Part shown: positions 57,618-64,000 of the stretch, piece by piece | How the letters are laid out: the number at the start of each line of letters is the position of its first letter | Position numbering within the stretch: position 1 is the stretch's first letter | Source of the DNA: Hsuehochloa calcarea | Lineage: Eukaryota; Streptophyta; Magnoliopsida; Poales; Poaceae | Assembly (NCBI GenBank): GCA_036346395.1 | Contig: CM070604.1 | Coordinates: forward strand, 38,715,662-38,779,661 | Reading direction: 5' to 3' | DNA length: 64,000 bases | Notes under the pieces: model-generated | Databases searched by the model: none | Told to the model about the DNA's origin: nothing | What the model saw: only the letters and a program-made list of their open reading frames with translations | Position numbers and translations under genes: made by a program

Positions 57618-57834
57618 GAAGTTTTTTGATTGGGTTGGCGGCGGAGAAGATGAAACCTAGTCGAGGACGGAGAAAGCAAGAGCTCGAAGAACAGCGGAGT
57701 GATTTGAGGAAAAGGTAAAAACACAAGTCTACCTCCTGGTAAGTTTTTATAACCGCACGATCTCCGCCGCTTCGGAAACCGTCTAGTCTATAGGTCTGGG
57801 GGAGTTGGTTGTACCACTTCGGGAACCGCTTCAT

Positions 57835-58438
57835 CGGACAAGTCTGTGAGAGCCGGTTGCAATTCCCCGGATGGTTCGTTCGAGAAAAATTAGGTGTGTA
57901 TTATCACCCCCAAGCGAAATTACTTTCTTGAGCAAGTCTTTTTGGTCGAAGGAAGTATCAATCGGAAAGGTTTTTTCTCCGATTCCCCTACTAACGACCA
58001 CCAGACGGTCGTAGGGGTTTTTACGACTTTTTGATAGTCGTAAGCAATCTTCACGATTGCAATCGCTTCGGGAACCGTCTCATCAACAGATCTGTGGAAA
58101 TCGTTTGCAATTCCCTAGACGGTCTGTTCAGTAAAGTTAGGTTCGTTTTGTCACCTCCAAGCAAAATTACTTTCTTGACCAAATCTTTACGGTCGGCGGA
58201 GTATCAATCGGAAGGGTTTTTCTCCGATCGCCTACTACGACCACTACACGTTGTAGGGGTTTTATGACTTTTGATAGTCGTAAGCAACCTTCCCGACCAA
58301 GCAAATTCTGGTCAAAGTAACACTCAAATGTCGAAGAGTTTTTCCTTCGACTATGGTTCTCGACATTTTCATAGTCGTAAGTCCATTTACGAATACTTCA
58401 CCAAGTAAGTTACTTTCACTTGAAGCTGGGGGGCTAGA
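57835..58438. other. Upstream flank of the antisense gene and polypurine tract
   Basis: Non-coding. A repeated block, CGCTTCGGGAACCGTCT...CAATTCCC...GACGGT...AAATTACTTTCTTGA, occurs at about 57810-57940 and 58065-58180 (a roughly 250-bp duplication). GTCGTAAG palindrome units are dispersed through it. It ends with the polypurine tract GAAGCTGGGGGGCTAGA before the 3' LTR. Confidence 0.65.
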
Positions 58439-59276
58439 TGACGAGGATCTAATAATCCTCATTTTATCTTTTATCTATAATTCTTATTATGGGTAAATAT
58501 GATGTCACATAATCTCCAGAAGTACCCCTTATTTTTATAAGGGAGAGGCCTACCAGGTGATTGTAAGATCTTCTACAATCACCCCCATAGTCGTAAGTCT
58601 TACTACGACCATGTCATGGTCGTAAGTCTTTCTCGACTACTACACGGTCGTAAGTCTTTCTCGACCATTACATGGTCGTAAGTCCTTCTACGACCACTAC
58701 ATAGTCGAAAGACCTTCTACGACTACTACCTGGTCGTAAGTCCTCCTACGACCAGGTAAACCACGACCACCTCATAATCAAACCTACAGGCAAGTGGGTC
58801 CAATTGATTAAGGAATCTGAACGGTCTTCACGCACTATTATTCCGCGTAGTAATAGTGCTTAATACCCCCATTACCTCTGAATGATAACTGCCAGACGGC
58901 GTGGAGAAGCCAATGCGCCGGTAATTATCGCCATCATCGCCCATTCTCGGCTCAATTAAGGCGCCTCTTCCGCGAGACAAAGCGGCTACTCCTTCACGAC
59001 TATATAAGGGCATCAATCAGGGAGACGAGGGGGAGGAGGAGAGACAGAAAAATAGAGCGAGTCAAGGAGAAATACAAGTACTATTCTCTGTAATAGTTTT
59101 AGCTTCTTACTTGATCATCAAGAATACCACACACATAGGATTAGGGTTATTATTCTCTCCGGAGAAGGCCTGAACCTGTCTAAACATCCCGTGTCAACCA
59201 CTCTGCGTTATTTCACCTCTAGGAGACCCCCCGAATCAAATAATCTTTACGTAAGATCGGTTCTAATACACCGACA
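58439..59276 (+). repeat. 3' LTR of the Tat-type element
   Basis: 838 bp, partner of 35237-36077, with TATATAA at 59001-59007 and the same palindrome array. GGAAC follows. Confidence 0.92.
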
Positions 59277-59281
59277 GGAAC

Positions 59282-60381
59282 CCATCGACTTGCAACAGAC
59301 AACCGATTGGGATCAAGACCTAGTAATCACCCTCCTCGTGAAATTCTTCCTCAAAAGTAGGCGAACATTCATCCACTTCAGTTGAATGATTGCAACAAGA
59401 ATGAGTACTCCGAGTACTCAGTAAGTCATACCACAGAATGCAATTATAGATGATGGCTTATTTGAAGGAAATGACTTATATGGCTATTATGCAAAAAAAA
59501 ACCAACATTTGTATTTGAATACAAATAATAGAATAAAAGTGTTATTTAAAATAAATAAATAATATTAGTATTTTCACAAAGACCACAAAGCCTAAATAAT
59601 TTCTTTCACATAGCCACATGAGTTAAATCACACGGTTGTCCCTTTCCCACTTGTGTTTTCTTATGAAAATCTACCCCTCATGTGAAATCCCCAAGCATAT
59701 CTATGACCGCGGACGCGGCAATTCAAATAGATTGATTAACACTCTGGAGAGGTTTGTACACTTTACCCACAAGATATAACTAGTGTAGCTAGCACCAATT
59801 ATAATAAAACCTTTCTAAAACTTTATCTAGACAATTGACACTCCCGATGTGCATACCATTGGCACCAACCCTTACAGAGTACTTTGGGACAACGCACACC
59901 ATTGGACCAGGAGATAGCGAACCGCTCATAAATGTGACCCTACATAGTAGTCCACACCTCCACCCATCACAGAGCACTTAGCCTACTACCTGACTTACTA
60001 AGTTAGGCATGTCCCATACCAAGCATGTTGTTGTACAATAAGGCTCAGTTCAATGACGTCCAAAGTTAAGTCCTTAATTGACCAAGGTGGGACTGCCAAC
60101 TTCTAACTAAGTCACCACAATTCACATTTTCCAATTTCAAAGCTCTACCATATCACAAAGTCTTTTCACTCGCCTCAGTCTAATTCTTTTTCCACCCTGT
60201 TGGTTAAGAGCAACACATACCATCAATAAGCGACAACATACAACACACAATCTTTTCACAAAGTTGTTCCATAATCACTTAGTCAAGTTTAGATTTGCAA
60301 CTCAAAATAGAATCAATAACCCGTTGCAAGGCTAAGTAAGCTCGTCGTGTCTAACCAACCCACCTTGGTGCTATAATAAAA
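59282..60381 (-). mobile_element. Continuation of the Gypsy LTR begun at 34990
   Basis: Inverted homologue of about 8860-7770, including ACACTCTGGAGAGG and CCACCTTGGTGCTATAAT. Joined with 34990-35236, it gives about 1.35 kb of LTR, as expected from the 5933-9108 copy. It is cut off at 60381 by another LTR start. Confidence 0.8.
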
Positions 60382-60876
60382 TGTAACATCCCAAATTTGC
60401 AGTTCATTTGAAGCCTTTAAAAATAAAAATAACAATTTGAATTTTCCTATTTAAATTCAAGCTTACGACTATTTGGAAATCAAAAAAATTTAACATGATT
60501 AATTTAAAATTCAATTAAATTAAAATATATTTTATTTGGGTTCCATGAGTTCTATGGTATTTTCATTTTTTGGAATTTTCTAGGATTTTTTTGAGTTTAT
60601 TTGCTATTCCTTTTAGCTCGATTTTATTCAATCTAATTTCTAAAAATTAGAAATCCTTTTTAATTCCAATTTTTTTTCGGGCTCAATATCTTTTGGCTCA
60701 ATTTATTTTCCACCACCAAATTTATTTCTTTTCCCTTTCCTGACCTTTTTCCTTTTTCCACACTGGCCCAGCCCACTCTTTATTTTTCCAGCGTCGTATA
60801 CTAGCTAGCCATCCCTCTTTCCTTTCCCTGACCAACAGGTCTTCCTCGTCAGTGTGCCAGCGCCATGTGATCGTGT
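60382..60876 (+). mobile_element. Start of a plus-oriented LTR of the same family, truncated
   Basis: TGTAACATCCCAAATTTGC followed by AT-rich text and then CAGCGCCATGTG resembles the first 500 bp of the LTR at 5933. The homology stops near 60876 at CGTGTCC. Confidence 0.65.
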
Positions 60877-61805
60877 CCTTCCTTATTATGAGTTAATGGA
60901 GTATTTTGGTAATTAATGATAAATCTATATGTGAGACTAACACTTTTATTGATATATCTATTGTGTAGTCTTATTTGGATAAAAAGGTAAAAATTATAGA
61001 GGTATGCATTCGACATCATATTCTTATATCTTGGTGCATCCCTCGGATCCAAAATATAGGTTGAACTCCACTAAAAATCTAACTTCAACATGTGCGTATG
61101 TTTTTATTACACATTTGTGTATGCACACATTTAGAGGGAGTTCACTTTGTGTTTTGTGGTTTTTTTAGTATTGATCCATATTTATTTATCCACATATATT
61201 GGGGATCACTACTTTGAAACATATCCTTTGAGTATATAAAACTTGTGTAGTTCATTTATACTCATATTTATCTACAATTCAATTATTTGCAATTGAAGTA
61301 ATTATCATCAATTACCAAAGAGGGAAAGATTAAAGTATCGTGTCCCACAATTATGAGTTAATGGTATGTTATGGTAATTAATGATAATCATATTGTGGAA
61401 CTAATATTTTTCATGAGTTGGGTGAATAAGTTATGTTCCATAATGATAGAGACTTTGGATGACGTCATGAGTTGATCCTCAAGTCAAGAGAAGACCCATC
61501 ATGTGTTGATAGAGGTCAAGTGAAAGAGTGTATCATGGGTTGATGTATATTCAAGTCAAGAACTTGAAGTAAAGAAGATCATCACATGTTGATGATTATC
61601 AAGTCAAGAATCCAGCCTTGAAGTGAAGATGTGCATCATCAAGTTTCAAGAAGATGCTCAAGGCAAATGTATGACTAACTAGGGTTAAGGATGTGTTCCT
61701 AGTCTTTTACCGGTCTTGGTGTTTAGTTGCAGACCAGATTGCTAGTATAGGTTATCGTACTATTAAGAGGGGTCTTGACTAGTAGCTTGAGTTAGTCATG
61801 TGTTG
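60877..61805. other. Unassigned AT-rich block with direct repeats
   Basis: TATGAGTTAATGG...TGGTAATTAATGATAA occurs at about 60887 and again at 61352, spaced about 465 bp. From 61465 to 61650 a loose repeat of CATGTGTTGAT...TCAAGTCAAGA comes four to five times. No coding frame above 67 codons. It could be part of an unknown LTR. Confidence 0.5.
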
Positions 61806-64000
61806 ATGTTCATTACCGTGAGCACGACTATTATAATAGATTTACACTCTGCAGAGGTGTACAACTTTACCCACATAATATGAATTCTCTAGTTTGTTTG
61901 GCATCCATCGATGCCACCGCTCACTACATTAGGTAAGTAATCTAGAGCGCGCATTGAAGCCTTCAGTTATCTAGCCCTAACCTTGCACTTAGCCCGTCGA
62001 ATGCTTATCCTCACTGAACCCGAGTGTACCCTACTCGGTACACCTGTCTTGGTGAGGCATTCGTCGTTATGTCGGCATCAAATATATGCTCTCACGTCTC
62101 CTGCCTACCCCGCATTCAAGGCTAGTTCTCGATAACTTAATTAGTTAAGGTCATCCCATACTAGCATATGTGGTTGTACGCTTACGCTTAGGCCGGATAT
62201 ACCGGCGTTTGGTCCCTAATTGACCCGAGCGAGAATCTCTCCCTATTTACAAGTGAGACTCCTTTCCCACCCCTTTTAGAATATAATATAACTCGTCCGC
62301 GTCCAAAAGTAGATTTTGCATTTTTTTTTCATTTTTATGCAAAATAATAGAGGCACATCCATCTAGACATTTTTCATAAATCTCCCAAATTCATATTTAT
62401 CATATTGTCCTTTTATAATTAGCAGTTGTGCGATAAATCACACTCAAAACTCACAGATGACATTATATATTGTATAACCCATAACATAATGTATACAATA
62501 GCAAGGACAACAACATATCAAGGGAATTCATGCATTGAATAGGATTAAACACTATTGACTTCCCAAACATAGCGATTTGATATCAAACATACACGCATGC
62601 AATAATAGGATTTGCAAATCAAAGTGCATTAAGTAAAATACTGGGATCAATATGATCAAAGGGGGGTGCTTGCCTTGCTTAGGTTATCTTGAATATGAGA
62701 TTGGTTGGTTGTTAAAGATTTCGCTCGGACAATCAACGTCTATTGCAAAAGAGCAGAAAACCAATTAAATAATGCAAATAAATTCAAACAGTAACCAAAT
62801 ACAAATTTTTTTACATATTCAGGTAGATTATGATTTTAGACGAATTTAGAAACAAAAAAATCAAGTCATTTGGAGTTTTGTAGCAAAAGTTATTAAGGTT
62901 TGAAGTTGAATCGGTTTGAAAATCCTTGGAAAAAGAAAAAGGAGAGAGAGTCTCTCTGACAGGTGGGACCTGCAGTCCTTTTTATTTTATTTTTGATTTA
63001 TTTTCCAACCAAAAATCAGTAGAGTATGATAGGTGGGTCCATACGAATTTATTTTATTTTATTTTCTTAAAGGAATTCATTTTCTTACCGGTGGGACCCG
63101 CCTGTCGGTGACTTGGTTCACCAAACAGTGCATGGACCTTTGGTCCACCACTGGTGGACTACGGTCTATGTGGTGGGATCACTATGCAGTTAATGACATG
63201 GGCGCACACGTCAATGACTCATCTGGTTTAAATGAACTTCATTTATTTGCGCGGGTTCGCAAGTCAGTGTAACCCGACAGTAATCAATACCGTATCTACA
63301 CAGTAATCCATGCTAAGACATTGATTTAGCCATTAAGCTTCTAGCTATAGTACATGTCTGATTCTGACCACGCAGAGGATCTCCTGGCCACTGGCTTCTC
63401 CGGCTAAACGCTAGTGATAAAGAGCATGGCGGCGCGGGTGGGAGGTCAAAATGGGACCCTTGAGCCCTCGCGCAGCCCACGGTGCCGATAGTGATGGCCG
63501 GAGTGGCCGGTAGCGGTAGCGCGGCGAGGTTAGGCGGAGGTGGCATTCGGGACAACATGCCATATCGCAACCCAATGATCCTATAAGCTATTTAGCGTGC
63601 ACATTTGTTCCTACGTAGTACTAGCAACTCATAGGCGCAAAGAAGATGGTTGGAGACAGCTGAGAATGGGCTAGCGGCGTGGGCCAACAGCGGCGAGGAC
63701 AACCTTCACGGGGAGAGGATGGCCTGTGCAAGGACAAGGAAGAAGAATGGTTGGGGAGGCATCAGTGAGCCAAGGAGATGTTTCTAATGCAAAGGATTGG
63801 ACAATGGCTTACCGGAGACAAGGTGGCGGTGGAGTTGACCTTTTCGGCCAGCCATGAAGAAGAATAATGCGATGGCATTCTCCGACGCAAGAAAAGCCCG
63901 ATTAGCTTGGGGGTAAACTCATTGAGGCTAGAACACGTGCTGATGTGGGTAAGGGAGAGGGAGGTTCACTGGAGGACCAAAACGGTAACACAGAGTTCTG
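61806..64000 (-). mobile_element. Inner part of a diverged Gypsy LTR, running out of the window
   Basis: ACGACTATTATAATAGATTT, ACACTCTGCAGAGGTG and CTTTACCCACAT parallel the same words at 42725-42780 in the Tekay LTR. GATCAAAGGGGGGTGCTTGCC at 62650 parallels GGTCAAAGGCC...CTTGCC at 43490. The GC-rich part (63420-63560, GGAGTGGCCGGTAGCGGTAG) corresponds to its promoter part. It is minus-oriented. Neither border is visible; no gene is seen. Confidence 0.6.

Larger units (their letters stand above)
35237..59276 (+). mobile_element. Tat-type Ty3/Gypsy retrotransposon, split by a nested element; TSD GGAAC
   Basis: Two LTRs of about 840 bp (35237-36077 and 58439-59276) start TGACGAGGATCT and end ACACCGACA. 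GGAAC flanks both (35232-35236 and 59277-59281). PBS at 36079, gag, protease, RT, RNase H and integrase follow on the plus strand. The integrase is interrupted at 42034 by another element and resumes at 52471. After pol come 3' tandem repeats and an antisense gene, then a polypurine tract, AAGCTGGGGGGCTAGA (58423-58438). Subtracting the 10.4-kb insertion leaves about 13.6 kb. Domain order and the antisense ORF support the Tat lineage. All reading frames are broken. Confidence 0.92.

Overview
The window is heterochromatin-like plant DNA, almost certainly from a grass (Poaceae). It holds layers of nested transposable elements, in-frame decay of nearly every coding region, GT-AG introns, CACTA elements with CACAGACGGTT palindrome arrays, grass-type Gypsy elements, an Ac-like hAT transposase, and a fragment of the plant nuclear gene for complex III subunit QCR7. 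I see no intact ordinary host gene and no bacterial feature. The species cannot be fixed from sequence alone.

Layout. (1) 1-1444 is the right end of one CACTA element (A): Ulp1-like protease end, 3' UTR, palindrome array and a TIR ending at 1444. (2) 1445-28530 is a second CACTA system, read mostly on the minus strand. It has an Ulp1-type gene (1900-2647 continuing at 9885-12829), a TNP2 transposase gene (13440-16632), a duplicated and inverted partial gene (17040-17809 and 26690-27339), a small apparently intact two-exon zinc-finger gene on the plus strand (27677-28160), and a right TIR at 28530. It is broken by a Gypsy LTR at 2653-9879 (TSD TTTCC) that itself holds further retroelement pieces, and by a complete but coding-empty LTR element at 17810-26516 (TSD CTCCT). 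(3) 28531-34989 is a less repetitive island with a MITE, an hAT transposase pseudogene, QCR7 exons and a miniature CACTA element. (4) 34990-60381 is a three-level nest. A minus-strand Gypsy LTR is split by a Tat-type Gypsy element (35237-59276, TSD GGAAC). Its integrase gene is in turn split by a chromodomain (Tekay-type) Gypsy element in the opposite orientation (42035-52470, TSD GGTAT). (5) 60382-64000 is broken LTR sequence and an unassigned AT-rich block.

How the parts relate. The TSD pairs let the order of insertion be read directly: CACTA system before the LTRs inside it; LTR at 34990 before the Tat element before the Tekay element. The Tat element carries the extra antisense multi-exon gene and 3' tandem repeats known for that lineage. 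In the CACTA system each gene start is preceded by a block of the same palindromic CACAGACGGTT repeats that occur at the element ends, so these blocks may act both as transposase binding sites and as promoters. The most notable gene is the 129-residue GRF-type zinc-finger, coiled-coil, tail-anchor-like protein next to the right end.

Caution on base accuracy. LTR pairs that should be near identical differ mostly at CCAG/CTGG/CAG/CG sites, often as small losses or swaps (CCAG to CG, CAGG to CGAG). This looks like read or assembly error at methylated cytosines as much as evolution. It probably causes part of the frameshifts and would inflate LTR-based ages.
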